Assembly: GCF_023065955.2 (NCBI RefSeq)
Contig: NW_026622985.1
Coordinates: forward strand, 642,001-706,000
Reading direction: 5' to 3'
DNA length: 64,000 bases
From: Ursus arctos
Lineage: Eukaryota > Chordata > Mammalia > Carnivora > Ursidae
Under the pieces are notes generated by a model. The model searched no databases. It saw nothing but the letters and a program-made list of their open reading frames with translations, and had not been told where the DNA came from. This document shows positions 26,501 to 38,600 of the stretch, one piece after another; the stretch's first letter is position 1; each line of letters starts with the position of its first letter. A program made the position numbers and the translations under genes.

Positions 26501-27139
26501 ATGAACAGCGGTGCCCCTAGCGGCCCGGGTGGTGGCAGGATGGCAGGGTGAGTCCGGCACTGGGGATCGGGGTTCCCCAATCCCCGGTGTTGTGGCGCCA
26601 GGCCCCTTGGGAGGGGTCCTCGGGGACAAACCTAGATTTAGGGTTAGCCCCGATAGGCCGGTAGGCCCGATCCGCCAGCTGTGTGGCGAGTGGAGGGGTG
26701 GCCTGAGGTGAGGGCGCTGGCGAGCAGGAGCGTGGGCCCAAGCATTTTGGTGCGGGGGGCCTTCAAAAGTCGCCGGGGCTCGGAGGGCCCTGCCCGTACT
26801 CCCGCACTGAATGCCCACCGGCGCCCATAGCAGCCCATGTGGTGGCAGGGCGGCAGGGTGAGTCCGGCGCTGGGGCTCATGGGTCCCCAATCCCCGATCA
26901 TTACAGTGCCAGGCCCCTAGCAAAGGGCCCCTCGGGGGCCTTCCTATGGTTTGGTTTAGCCCCCAGGAGGCCGGCAGGCCAGATCCGCTGGTTGTGCGGA
27001 GAGCAGAGGGGCCGGCCAAGGTGAGGGCGCTGGCGAGCAGGAGCATGGGTCCAAGCGTTTTGGTGCCGGGGGCCTTCCAAGGTCGCCGATTGCTGGAGAG
27101 CCCAGCCCGTTTTCCTGCTCTGAATGACCGGCGGCGCCC

Positions 27140-28390
27140 CTAGCGGCCCGGGTGGAGTTGGGGCAGGAGGGTGAGTCTGGCACTGGGACTCGGGGATCCC
27201 CAATACGCAGCATGGGGATGCAAGGCCCCTTGGGAGAGTCACTCTGGCACCAACCTAGGGTTAGGGTTAGTCCCCAGGAGGCCGGCAGGCCCGATCTGTT
27301 AGCTTTGGGTCGAGCGGAGGGGTGGGTCAAGGTGAGGGCGCTGGCAAGTGGGAGCGTGGGCCGAAGCGTTTTGGCGCGGGGGTTCTTCGAAGGTCGCCGG
27401 GGGCTCGGACTGCCGTGCCCGTTCTCCCACTGTGAATGACCAGCGGTGCCCCTAGTGGCCCGGGTGGTGGCGGGGCGGCAGGGTGAGTCTGGCCCTGTGG
27501 CTCGGTGTTCCCAATCTCCGGCGTGGCGGCGCCAGGCCCCTTGGAAGGGGCCCCTCGGGGGCGGACCTAGGGTTAGGGTTAACCCCCAGGAGGCCGGCGG
27601 GTGCGATCCGCCAGCTGTGTGGTGAGCGGAGGGGCAGGCCGATGTGAGGGGGCTGGAGAGCGGGAGCGTGGGCCCAAACGTTTTGGCGCGGGGGGCCTTC
27701 GAAGTTCCCCGGGGGTCGGAGGTCCCTGCCGTACTCCCGCACTGAATGACCGGCGGTTCCCCTAGCGGCCCGGGTGGCAGCGGGGCGGCAGGGTGAGTCC
27801 GGCACTGGGGCTTGGGGGTCCCCAACTCCCGGCGTTGTGGCACCAGGCACCTTGGGATGGGCCCCTCGGGGGCCGACCTAGGGTTAGGGTTAGCCCCCAG
27901 GAGTTCGGCAGGCCGGATCCGCTGGCTGTGCAGCGAGCGGAGGGGCGGGCCAAAGTGAGGGTGCTCACGAGTGGGAGCGTGGGCCCAAGCGCTTTCGCGC
28001 GGGGGGCCTTCAAAAGTCGCCAGGAGTTCGGAGGGCCCCGCCCCTTCTCCCACCCTGAATGACCAGCCGCGCCCCTAGCAGCCCAGGTGGTGGCAGGGTG
28101 GCATGGTGAGTACAGCGCTGGGGCTTGGGGTCCCCAATCCCCGGCGTTGCGGTGCCAGGCCCCTTGGGAGGGGCCCCTCAGGGGCCGACCTAGGGTAAGG
28201 GTTAGCTCCCAGGATTCCGGCAGGCCCCATCCGCCGGCTGTGCGGCGAGCGGAGGGGTGGGCCGAGGTGAGGGCGCTGGCGAGTGGGAACGTGGGCCCAA
28301 GCGTTTGGGCATGGGGGGCCTTCAAATTTCGCTGGAGGCTCAGGGGAACCAGCCCGTTCTCCTGCCCTGAATGACCGGCGGTGCCCCTAG
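27140..28390 (+). repeat. Multi-monomer block, copy 1
   Basis: The ordered landmarks are a ctggggcag-like spacer, ctggccctgtggctcggtgt (from 27,489), ttggaaggggcccctcgggg, ccaaacgttttggcg, aagtgagggtgctc, and then agtacagcgctggggcttgg with cctagggtaagggttagctc. The same order recurs near 32.13 and 33.98 kb. Reverse-strand open frames of equal length (1,098 bases) lie at the same place in this copy and the next, which is a useful sign of block duplication but not of coding. Confidence 0.7.
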
Positions 28391-29639
28391 CGACCGGGGT
28401 GGCGGCGGGGCGGCAGGGTGAGTCCGGCACTGGGGCTCGGGGGTCCCCAATTCCCGGCGTTGCGGCTCCAGGCCCCTTGGGAGGGGCCCCTTGGGGGCAG
28501 ACCTACGGTTAAGGTTAGTCCCCAGGAGGCCCGCAGGCCCAATCCGCCAGCTGTGCAGTGAGCGGAGGGGCAGGCCGAGGTGAGGGTGCTGGCCAGCAGG
28601 AGCCAGGGCCCAAGCGTTTTGGCGTGGGGTCCTTTTGAAGGTCCTTGGGGTTCGGAGGGCCCTGACCGTTCCTCCTCCGTGAATGAACGGTGGCGCCCCT
28701 AGCGACCCGGGTGGTGGCAAGACGGCAGGGTGAGTCCTGCGGTGGGGCTCGGGGTCCCCTATGCGCAGTGTTGCAGCGCCAGGCCCCTTGGGAGGCGCCC
28801 CTCGGGGGCCGACCTTGGGTTAGAGTTAGCCCCAAGGAGGCAGACAGGCCCAATTTGCCGGCTCTGTGGCGACCATAGGTGCGGGCCGAATTGAGGGCGC
28901 TGGCGAGCGGGAGCTTTGGCCCAAGCTTTTTGGCATGGTTGGCCTCGAAAGTCCCCAGGGGCTTGGAGGGGCCTGCCCGTTATCCCTCCCTGAATGACCG
29001 GCGGTGCCGCTAGCAACCCGGGATGTGGCGGGGTGGCAGGGTGAGTCCGGCGCTGGGGCTCGGGGGTCCCCAATACCGGAGGTGCGGGGCCTGGCCCCTT
29101 GGGAGTGGTCCCTTGGGTGCCGAGTTAGGTTTAGGTTGAGCCCCAAGGAGGCCTGCAGGCCCTATCCTCCGGCTGTGTGGAGAGCAGAGGGGCGGGCCGA
29201 GGTGAGGGCGCCGGCGAGCAGGAGCGTGGACCCAAGCGTCTTGGCGCAGGGGGCCTTCGAACGTCACCGGGGGCTCAGAGGGCCCTGCCCGTTCTCCTGC
29301 CCTGAATGATCGCTGTGCCCCTAGCGGCCAGTGTGGTGGTGGGGCGGCAGGGGGAGTCGGGCACTGGGGCTCAGGAGTCCCCAATCCCCGGCATTGCGAC
29401 GTCAGGCCCCTTGGGAGGGGACCCTCGTAGGCCGACATAAGGTTAGGGTTAGCTCCCAGGAGGCCAGCGGACCCGATCCACCAGCTGTGCAGAGAGCGGA
29501 GAGGCGGGACGAGGTGAGGGCGCTGGCGATCGGGAGCATGGGCCCAAGCGTTTTTGCATGGGTTGCCTTCGAAAGTCGCAGGGGGCTAGGAGGGCCCTGC
29601 CCATTTTCGTGCCCTGAATGACCAGTGGCGCCCCTAGTG

Positions 29640-30250
29640 GCCCGGGTGGCGGCGGGGCGGCAGGGTGAGTCCAGCGCTGAGTCTCGGGGGTCCCCAATTT
29701 CAGGCGTTTCAGCACCAGACCCTTTGGGAGGGGCCCCTCGGGGGCTAACCTATGGTTAGTGTTTGTCCCCAGGAGGCCTGCAGGCCTGATCCGCGGGCTG
29801 TGCAGCGAGCGGGGGGGAGGACCGAGGTGAGGGTGCTGGCCTGCGGAAGCCAGGGCCCAAGTGTTTTGGCGCAGGGGGCTTTCGAAGGTCGCTGGGGTTT
29901 GGAGGGCCCTGACCGTTCCTCCTCCCTGAATGAGCGGCGGCGCCCCTAGCGGCCCGGGTGGTAGCAGGACGGCAGGGTGAGTCCTGCGGTGGGGCTCGGG
30001 GTCCCCTATGTGCGGTGTTGCAGCGCCAGGTCCCTTCGGAGGCGCCCCTCGGGGCCGACCTAGGGTTAGAGTTAGCCCCAAGGAGGCAGACCCGCCCGAT
30101 TCGCCGGTTCTGCGGTGACCGTGGGTGCGGGCTGAAGTAAGGGCGCTGGCAAGCGGGAGCATGGGTCCAAGAGTTTTGGAGCGGGGGACCTTTGAAAGTC
30201 GCTGGGGGCTCAGAGGGCCCTGCCCATTCTCCCTCCCTGAATGACCCGTG
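29640..30250 (+). repeat. B module, copy 3
   Basis: ttcagg is at 29,699, followed by ctatggttagtgtttgtccc, agcggaggcgcc-like neighbours, the gtcccctatgtgcggtgttg stretch and gccccaaggaggcagacccg. The gatagat spacer is replaced here by an ordinary cgggtggcggcggggcggc, so this copy is a recombinant at its left end. Confidence 0.55.
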
Positions 30251-31084
30251 GCGCCCCTAGCGGCCCGGGTGGTGGCGGGGAGGCAGGGTGAGTTCGGCGC
30301 TGGGGCTCGGGGGTCCCCAATTCCCGGCGTTTCGGTGCCAGGCCCCGTGGGATGGGCCCCTCAGGAGCCTACCTAGGGTTAGGGTTAGCCCCCAGGAGGC
30401 CGGTAGTCCTGATCCACCGGCTGTGCGGCGAGCAGAGGGCCAGGCCATGGTGAAGGCACTGGCGAGAGGGAGCGTGGGCCAAAGCTTTTCGACGTGCAGG
30501 GCCTTCCAAGGTCTCCGGGGGCTCTGAGGGCAATGCCCGTTCTCCCGCTCTGAATGACCGGTGGCGCCCCTAGCGGCCTGGGGGGCGTCAGAGCTGCAGG
30601 GTGAGTCCGGCACTGGGGCTCGGGGGTCCCCAATCCCCAGCGTTGTGGTGCCAGGCCCCTTGGGAGGGGCCCCTCGGGGGCCGACCTAGTGTAAGGGTTA
30701 GCCCCCAGGAGGCAGGCAGGCCCAATCTGCTGGCTGTGCGGCGAGCGGAGGAGTGGGTTGAGGTGAGGCGCTGGCGAGCGGGAACATGGGCCCAAGCGTT
30801 TTGGCACGGGGGGCCTTCGAATGACGCCGGAGGCTCAGAGGGCCCAGCCCGTTCTCCAGCCCTGAATGACCGGCGGCGCCCCTAGCGGCCCGGGTGATGG
30901 CAGGTCGGCAGCGTGAGTCCAGCGCTGGGGTTTGGGGGTCCCCAATCGCCGGCGTTGCGGCACCAGGCCCCTTGGGAGGGACCCCTCGGGGGCCGACCTA
31001 GGATTAGGCTTAGCCCCCAGGAGGCAGGCAGGCCCAATCCGCTGGCTGTGGGGCGAGTGTAGGGGCAGGCTGAGGTGAGGGCGA

Positions 31085-31780
31085 TGGCGAGAGGGAGCGA
31101 GGGCTCCAGGGTTTCAGCGCGGGGGGCCTCGAAGTTCACCGGGGTTCATAGGGCCCTGCGCATTCTCCCGCCCTGAATGATGGTGGCGCCCATAGAGGCC
31201 CAGATAGATCAGGGCAGCAGGGTGAGTCTGGAGCTGAGTCTCGGGGGTCCCCAATTTCAGGTGTTTCGGCACCAGGCCCTTTGGGAGGGGCCCTTCAGGG
31301 GCCAACCTATGGTGACGGTTGGTCCCCAGGAGACCCGCAGGCCCATTCCGTACGCTGTGCAGCGAGCAGAGGGGTGGGCCGAGGTGAGGGTGCTGGCCAG
31401 AGGGAGCCAGGGCCCAAGCGTTTTGGCACAGGGGGCTTTCGAAGGTCGCTGGGGGCTCGGAGGGGCCTGACCGTTAATCCTCCCTGAATGACCGGAGGCA
31501 CCCCTAGCGGCCTGGGTGGTGGCAGGATGGTAGGGTGAGTCCTGTGGTGGGGCTCAGGGTCCCCTGTGCGTGGCGTTGCAGCGCCAGGCCCCTTGGGAGG
31601 CACCCATTGGAGGCCGACCTAGGGTTAGAGTTAGCCCCAAGGAGGCAGACCCGCCCAATTCGCCCACTCTGCGGCGACCGAAGGTGCAGGACGAAGTGAG
31701 GGCGCTGGCGAGCGGGAGCAAGGGCCCAAGCGTTTTGGCGCAGGGGGCCTTCGAAGGTCACCGGCTGCTCGAAGGCCCTG
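31085..31780 (+). repeat. B module, copy 4 (complete)
   Basis: It has gggctccagggtttcagc, gatagatcagggcagcagg, ttcagg at 31,256, ggtcccctgtgcgtggcgtt and gccccaaggaggcagacccg in the order of copy 1. It lies 1,557 bp (five monomers) after copy 3. Confidence 0.6.
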
Positions 31781-32129
31781 CCCGTTCTCCTGCCCTGAAT
31801 GACCTGCGGAGCCCCTAGCGGCCCGAGTGGCAGCGCGTCAGCAGCGTGAGTCCAGCGCTGGGGCTTGGGGGTCCCCAATCCCCGGCGTTGCAGCGCCAGG
31901 CCCCTTGGGAGGGACCCCTCGGGCGTCGACCTAGGTTTAGGGTTAGTCCCCAAGAGGCCGGCAGGCCCGATCCGCCAGCTGTGGGGCGAGCGGAGCAGTG
32001 GGCCGAGGTGAGGGCGCTGGCGAGCGGGAGTGTGGGCCCAAGCGTTTTGGCGCGTGGGGCCTTCCAAGGTAGCCGATTGCTCGAGAGCCCTGCCCGTTGT
32101 CCTGCCCTGAATGACCAGCGGCGCCCCTA

Positions 32130-33110
32130 GCGGCCCGGGTGGATATGGGGCAGCAGGGTGAATCCAGCGCTGAGACTCTAGGGTCCCCAATCCCCGGCGT
32201 GGCGACGCAAGGCCCCTTGGGAGGGGCCCTCTGGCGCCGAAATAGGTTTAGGGTTAGTCCCCAGGAGGCCGGCAGGCCCGTTCCGCTAGCTGTGGGGCGA
32301 GCGGAGGGGTGGGCCGAGGTGAGGGCGCTGGCGAGCGGGAGCGTGGGCCGAAGGGTTTTGGCGCGGGGGTCCTTCAAAGGTCGCCGGAACCTTGGACTGC
32401 TGTGCCCATTCTCCCACTCTGAATGACCAGCGGCGCCTCTAGCAGCCCAGATGGTGGCGGTGCGGCAGGGTGAGTCCGGCCTTGTGGCTCGGTGTTCCCA
32501 ATCTCTGGCGTGGCGGTGCCAGGCTCCTTGGAAGGGGCCCCTCGGGGGTCGACCTAGGGTTAGGGTTAACCCCCAGGAGGCCGGCGGGCGCGATTCGCCG
32601 GCTGTGCAATGAGTGGAGGGGCGGGCTGACGTGAGGGCGCTGGAGAGCGGGAGCGTGGGCCCAAACGTTTTGGCGCGGGGGCCTTCGAAGTTCGCCGGGG
32701 GGTCGCAGGTCCCTGCTGTACTCCCACACTGAATGACCGGCGGTTCCCCTAGCGGCCCGGGTGGCAGCGGGGCGGCAGGGTGAGTTCGGCACTGGGGCTT
32801 GGGGTCCCCAATTCCTGGCATTGTGGCACCAGGTCCCTTGGGAGGGGCCCCTTGGGGGCTGACTTGGGTTAGGGTTAGCCCCCAGGAGGTCGGCAGGCTG
32901 GATCCGCCGGCTGTGCAGCGAGCGGAGGGGTGGGCCGAAGTGAGGGTGCTCGCAAGCGGGAGCGTGGGCCCAAGCATTTTGGCGTGGGGGGCCTTAGAAG
33001 GTCGCCGGGGGTTCAGAGGGCCCCGCCTGTTCTCCCACACTGAATGACCGGCCGCGCCCCTAGTGGCCCAGGTGGCGGCAGGGTGGCACGGTGAGTACAG
33101 CGCTGGGGCT
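32130..33110 (+). repeat. Multi-monomer block, copy 2
   Basis: It repeats copy 1 at a displacement of 4,987 bp (16 monomers; gtgag anchor 27,483 to 32,470), including the unusual ggtgttcccaatctctggcg and ccaaacgttttggcgcgggg variants. Its similarity ends near 33,110, where the neighbour is an ordinary monomer. Confidence 0.7.
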
Positions 33111-33264
33111 CGGATGTCCCTGATCCCTGGGGTTGCGGCGCCAGGCCCCTTGCGATGGGCCCCTCGGGGGCTGACCTAGGGTTAGGGTTAGGCCCCAGGA
33201 GGCAGGCAGGCCCGATCTGCTGGCTGTGGGGCAAGTGGAGGGGCAGGCCGAGGTGAAGGCGATG

Positions 33265-33960
33265 GCGAGAGGGAGTGAGGGCTCCAGGGTTTTGGCGCAG
33301 GGGGCCTCGAAGTTCACTGGGGGCTCAGAGGGCCCTGCGCATTCTCCCGCCATGATGACGGCGGCGCCCATAGAGGCTTAGATAGATAGGGGCGGCAGGG
33401 TGAGTCCAGCGCTGAGTCTCGGGGCTCCCCAATTTCAGGTGTTTTGGTGCCAGGCCCTTTGGGAGGGGCCCCTCAGGGGCCGACCTATGGTGAGGGTTAG
33501 TTCCCAGGAGGCCCGCAGGCCCAATCCGCCAGCTGTGCAGCGAGCAGAGGGGTGGGCCGAGGTGAGGGTGCTGGCCAGCAGGAGCCAGGGCCCAAGCATT
33601 TTGGCACAGGGGGCTTTCGAAGGTCGCTGGGGGCTCAGAATGCCCTGACCATTAATCCTCCCTGAATGACTGGCGGCGCCCCTAGTGGCCCGGGTTGTGG
33701 CAGGAAGGCAGGGTGAGTCCTGCGGTGGGGCTCAGTGTCCCCTATGCGCAGCGTTGCCGCACCAGGCCCCTTGGGAGATGCCCACCAGAGGCCGACCTAG
33801 GGTTAGAGTTAGCCCCAAGGAGGCAGACCCGCTGGATTCGCCGGCTCTGCGGCGACCGTAGGTGCGGGATGAAGTGAGGGCGCTGGCAAGCGGGAGCGTA
33901 GGCCCAAGCATTTTGGCGCGGGGGGCCTTCGAAGGTCGCTGGCTGCTCAAGGGCCCTGCC
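33265..33960 (+). repeat. B module, copy 5 (complete)
   Basis: It has gggctccagggttttgg, a tagatagataggggcggcag spacer, ttcagg at 33,434, gtcccctatgcgcagcgttg and gccccaaggaggcagacccg. It lies seven monomers after copy 4. Between them is a copy of the five-monomer block at 32.13 kb. Confidence 0.6.
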
Positions 33961-33979
33961 CGTTTTCCTGCCCTGAATG

Positions 33980-35220
33980 ACTGGCGGCGCCCCTAGCGGC
34001 TCGGGTGTAGCTGGGGCAGTGGGGTGAGTCCGGCACTGTTGCTCGGGGGGTCCTAATCCCCGTGGCGGCGCCAGGCCCCTTGGGAGGGGCCCCTCAGGGG
34101 CCGACCTAAGGTTAGGGTTAGCCCCCAGGAGGCCGGCAGGACCGATCCGCTGGCTGTGCGGCGAGCAGAGGGGCGAGCCGAGGTGAGCGCGCTGGCGAGC
34201 GGGAGCGTGGGCCGAAGCGTTTTGGCGCGGGGGTCCTTCGAAGGTCACCGGGGGCTCAGACTGCCATGCCAGTTCTCCCACTGTGAATGTCCAGCGGCGC
34301 CCCTAGCGGCCCTAGCGGTCCGGGTGGCGGCGGGGCGGCAGGGTGAGACCGGCCCTGTGGCTCGGTGTTCCCAATCTCCGGCGTGTGGGCGCCAGGCCCC
34401 TTGGAAGGGGCCCCTCGGGGGCCGACCTAGGGTTAGCGTTAACCCCCAGGAGGCCAGCTGTGCGGTGAGTGGAGGGGCGGGCTGACGTAGGGCGCTGGAG
34501 AGCAGGAGTGTGGGCCCAAACGTTTTGGCGTGGGGGGCCTTTGAAGTTCACCAGAGGGTCGGAGGGCCCTGCCATACTCCTGCACTGAATGACAGGCGGT
34601 TCCCCTAGTAGCCCGGGTGGCAGCGGGGAGGCAGGGTGAGTCTGGCGCTGGGACTTGGGGGTCCCAAATTCCCGGCGTATTTGCACCAGGCCCCTTGGGA
34701 TGGGCCCCTCGGGGGCCGACCTAGGGTTAGGGTTAGCCCCCAGGAGGTTGGCAGGCCGGATCCGCTGGCTGTGCAGTGAGTGGAGGGGCGGTCCGAAGTG
34801 AGGGTGCTCGCGAGCGGGAGCTTGGGCCCAAGCGTTTTGGCGTGGGGGGCCTTCGAAGGTCGCCGGGGGTTCGGAGGGCCCCGCGCGTTCTCCCGCCCTG
34901 AATGACCAGCCGCGTCCCTAGCAGCCCGCATGGTGGCGGGGTGACACAGTGAGTACAGTGCTGGGGCTCGGGGTCCCCAATTACTGGCGTTGCGGCACCA
35001 GGCCCCTTGGGAGAAGCCCCTCGGAGGCCAACCTAGGGTAAGGGTTAGCTCCCAGGATTCCGGGAGGCCCTATCCGCCGGCTGTGCGGCGAGTGGAAGGG
35101 TGTGCTGAGGTGAGGGGGCTGGCGAGCGGGAACATGGGCCCAAGCGTTTTGGCGTGGGGGGCCTTCGAATGTCGCTGGTATCTCAGAGGGCCCAGCCCGT
35201 TCTCCGGCCCTGAATGACGG
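33980..35220 (+). repeat. Multi-monomer block, copy 3
   Basis: This third copy has its gtgag anchor at 34,343, 1,873 bp (six monomers) after copy 2. It has lost about 20 bases between aggaggcc and agctgtgcgg near 34,454, and it extends further right than copy 2, with agtacagtgctggggctcgg and cctagggtaagggttagctc as in copy 1. Confidence 0.65.
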
Positions 35221-36109
35221 GGGGCGCCCCTAGCGGCCCGGGGGGCGTCGGGGCTGCAGGGTAAGTCCAGCGCTGGGGCTCGGGGGTCCCCAATTCCCGG
35301 CGTTGCGGTGCCAGGCCCCTTGGGGGAGCCCCTCGGGGGCTGACGTAGGGTTAGGGTTAGCCCCCAGGAGGCCGGCAGGCCCGATCCGCCATGCGGCGAA
35401 CGGAGGGCGGGGCCGAGGTGAGGGCGCTGGGGAGCGGGAGCATGGGCCCAAGCATTTTGATGTGGGGGCCTTCCAAGGTCACCGGGATCCCGGAGGGCCC
35501 TGCCCGTTGTCCCGCTCTGAATGACAGCGGCGGCCCTAGCGGCTTGGAAGGCGGCAGGGCGGCAGGGTGAGTCTGGCGCTGGGGCTCAGTGGTCCACAAT
35601 CCCCGGTGTTGTGGCGCCAGGCCCCTTGGGAGTGGCCCTCAGGGGCCGAACTAGGGTTAGGGTTAGCATCAGGAGGCCCGCAGGCCTGATCCATTTGCTG
35701 TGCGGTGAGAGGAGGTGAGGACCGAGGTGAGGTCGCTGGCGAGCGGAAGCGTGGGCCCAAGCGTTTTGGCTCGTGTGGCCTTCGAATGTCGCTTGGGGCT
35801 CAGAGGGCCCAGCCCGTTCTCCGGCCCTGAATGACCGGCGGCGCACCTAGAGGCCCGAAAGGTGACCGTGCAGCAGGTGAGTCAGGCGCTGGGGCTCGGG
35901 GGTCCCCAATCACCGGTGTTGCAGCGCCAGGCACCTTGGAAGGGGCCCCTCGGGGGCTGACCTAGGGTTAGGGTTAGCCCCAGGAGGCCGGCATGACCGA
36001 TCCTCCAGGTGTGCAGCGAGCGGAGGCGGGGGCCGAGGTGAGGGCGCTGGCGAGCGGGAGCGTGGCTCCAAGCGTTTTGGCGCGGGGGGCCTTCGAAAGT
36101 CACCAGGGG

Positions 36110-36740
36110 CTCAGAGGGCCCTGCGCATTCTCCCGCCCTGAATGATGGCGGCGCCCATAGAGGCCCAGATAGATCGGGGTGGCAGGGTGAGTCCGGCGCT
36201 GAGTCTCGGGGGTCCCCAATTTCAGGCGTTTCAGCACCAGACCCTTTGGGAGGGGCCCCTCGGGGGCTAACCTATGGTTAGGGTTAGTCCCCAGGAGGCC
36301 CGCAGACCCGATCCGCGGGCTGTGCAGCGAGCGGAGGGGAGGACCGAGGTGAGGGTGCTGGCCTGCGGAAGCCAGGGCCCAAGTGTTTTGGCGCAGGGGG
36401 CTTTCGAAGGTCGCTGGGGTTTGGAGGGCCCTGACCGTTCCTCCTCCCTGAATGAACGGCGGCGCCCCTAGCGGCCCGGGTGGTAGCAGGATGGCAGGGT
36501 GAGTCCTGTGGTTGGGCTCAGGGTCCCCTATGTGCGGTGTTGCAATGCCAGGCCCCTTCGGAGGCGCCCCTCGGGGCCGACCTAGGGTTAGAGTTAGCCC
36601 CAAGGAGGCAGACCCGCCGGATTCGCCGGTTCTGCGGCGACCGTAGGTGCGGGCTGAAGTGAGGGCGCTGGCAAGCGGGAGCATAGGTCCAAGCGTTTTG
36701 GAGCGGGGGGCCTTCGAAAGTCGCTGGGGGCTCAGAGGGC
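36110..36740 (+). repeat. B module, copy 6
   Basis: It has gatagatcggggtggcagg, ttcagg at 36,221, gtcccctatgtgcggtgttg and gccccaaggaggcagacccg. It is very close in sequence to copy 3 (shared caggcgtttcagcaccagac and ctggcctgcggaagccaggg), so copies 3 and 6 are the most recently related pair. Confidence 0.6.
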
Positions 36741-37299
36741 CCTGCCCGTTCTCCCTCCCTGAATGACCCGTGGCGCCCCTAGTGGCCTGGGTGATGGCGG
36801 GGAGGCAGGGTGAGTCCGGCGCTGGGGCTCGGGGGTCCCCAATCCCCAGCGTTGTGGCGCCAGGCCCCTTGGGAGGGGCCTCTCGGGGGCCGACCTAGGG
36901 TAAGGGTTAGCCCCCAGGATTCCAGCAGGCCCGATCCGCCTGCTGTGCGGCAAGCGGAGGAGTGGGTCATGGTGAGGCACTGGTGAGTGGGAACGTGGGC
37001 CCAAGCGTTTTGGCTCGGGGGGCCTTCGAATGACGCTGGAGGCTCAGAGGGCCCACCCCGTTCTCCGGCCCTGAGTGACCGGCGGTGCCCCTAGTGGCCC
37101 GGGGGGCGTCGGAGCTGCAGGGTGAGTCCAGCGCTGGGGCTCGGGGGTCCCCAATCCCCGGCATTGCGGTGCCAGGCCCCTTGGGAGGGGCCCCTCGGGC
37201 GCCGACCTAGGGTTAGGGTTAGCCCCCTGGAGGCAGGCAGGCCTGATCCGCTGGCTCTAGGGTGAGTGGACGAGCAGGCCGAGGTGAGGGCGCTGGCTA

Positions 37300-37690
37300 G
37301 AGGTAGTGAGGGCCCCAGGGTTTTGGCGCAGGTGGCTTCGAAGTTCACCGGGGGCTCAGAGGGCCCTGCGCATTCTCCTGCCCTGAATGACGGAGGCGCC
37401 CATAGAGGCCCAGATAGATAGGGGTGGCAGGGTGAGTCCAGCGCTGAGTCTCGGGGCTCCCCAATTTCAGGCGTTTCGGCGCCAGGCCCTTGGGAGGGGC
37501 CCCTCGGGGGCTGACCTATGGTTAGGGTTAGTCCCCAGGAGGCCCGCAGGCCCAATCCGCCGGCTGTGCAGCGAGCGGAGGGGCGGGCCGAGGTGAGGGT
37601 GCTGGGCAGCGGGAGCCAGGGCCCAAGCGTTTTGGCGCGGGGGGGGCTTTCGAAGGTCGCTGGGGGCTCGGAAGACCCTGCCCCTTCTCC
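37300..37690 (+). repeat. B module, copy 7 (right part absent)
   Basis: It has a gggccccagggttttgg stretch, gatagataggggtggcagg and ttcagg at 37,466, then an ordinary monomer in place of the gcagacc one. It closes domain B, four monomers after copy 6. Confidence 0.55.
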
Positions 37691-37979
37691 GCCCTTAATG
37701 ACTGGCAGCGCCTCTAGTGGCCCGGGGACAGCGGGGCGGCAGGGTGAGTCCGGCGCTGGGGCTCAGGGGTCCCCAATCCCCGGTGTTGCGGCCCCAGGCC
37801 CCTTGTGAGGGGCCCTCGGGGCCAACCTAGGGTTAGGGTTAGCCCCCAGGAGGCCAGTAGTCCCGATCCACTGGATGTGCGGCAAGCGGAGGGGCAGGCC
37901 GAGTGGAGGGCGCTGGCGAGCGGGCGCGTGGGCCCAAGCATTTTGGCATGGGGGGCCTTCGAAGGTCGTTGGGGGCTCG

Positions 37980-38600
37980 GAGGTCAGTGCCCGTTCTCCC
38001 GCCCTGAATTACCAGTGGCGCCAGTAGCAGCCCGGGTGGCAGCAGGGCGCCAGGGTGAGTCTGGTGCTGCAGCTCAGAGGTCCATTACCGGCATTGCGGC
38101 TCCATGCCCCTTGGGAGGGGCCCCTTGGGGTCCGATCTAGGGTTAGGGTAACCAAAAGAGTCCGGCAGGCCCGATCTGCAGGCTGTGTGGCAAGTCGAGG
38201 GGTGGGCTGAGTTGAGGGCGCTGTCGAGCGGGAGCGTGGGCCCCATCGTTTTGGCGCGGGGGGCCTTCGAAGGCGCCGGGGTCTCGGAGGGCAATGCCTG
38301 TTCTCCCGCCCTGAATTACCGGCAGCGCCAGTAGCAGCCCGTGTGATAGCTGGGCGCCAGGGTGAGTCCGGGGCTACGGCTCAGAGGTCTCCATTCCCTG
38401 ATGTTGTGGTGCCAGGCCCCTTGGGAGGGGCCATTCGGGGGGGATTTAGGGTTAGGGTAACCCCCTGGAGGCCGATAACCTGATCCGGCAGCTGTGGTGA
38501 GAGTGGAGTGGAGGGCGGAGGTGAGGGCGCTGGTGAGCAGAAGCGTGGGCCCCAGCGTTTTGGCGCGGGGTCCTTTGAAGTTCACTGGGGGTTCGGAGGG
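37980..38600 (+). repeat. Paired accaaa / ccattc monomers, distant copy 3
   Basis: Landmarks gaattaccagtggcgccag, tccgatctagggttagggta with accaaaagag, and ggggccattcggggggg (about 38,428) repeat the order of the pairs at 4.8 and 6.0 kb. This copy lies 31 kb from its nearest equivalent pair, on the far side of domain B, which suggests that B-type monomers expanded inside an older A-type array. Confidence 0.55.

Larger units (their letters stand above)
24541..37720 (+). repeat. Satellite domain B (ttcagg / gcagacc variants)
   Basis: This domain is marked by a two-to-three-monomer module. A monomer with ggctccagggtttt and a gatagat-containing spacer leads into one with ccccaatttcagg and ctatggttagggttagtcc. 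In six cases this is followed by one with gtcccctatg, gccccaaggaggcagac and a gcgacc-taggtgc stretch. The module recurs seven times between 24.5 and 37.7 kb and once more at 41.6 kb. Between copies lie more ordinary monomers and a five-monomer block repeated three times. The clustering points to local amplification later than, and distinct from, that of domain A. Confidence 0.7.
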
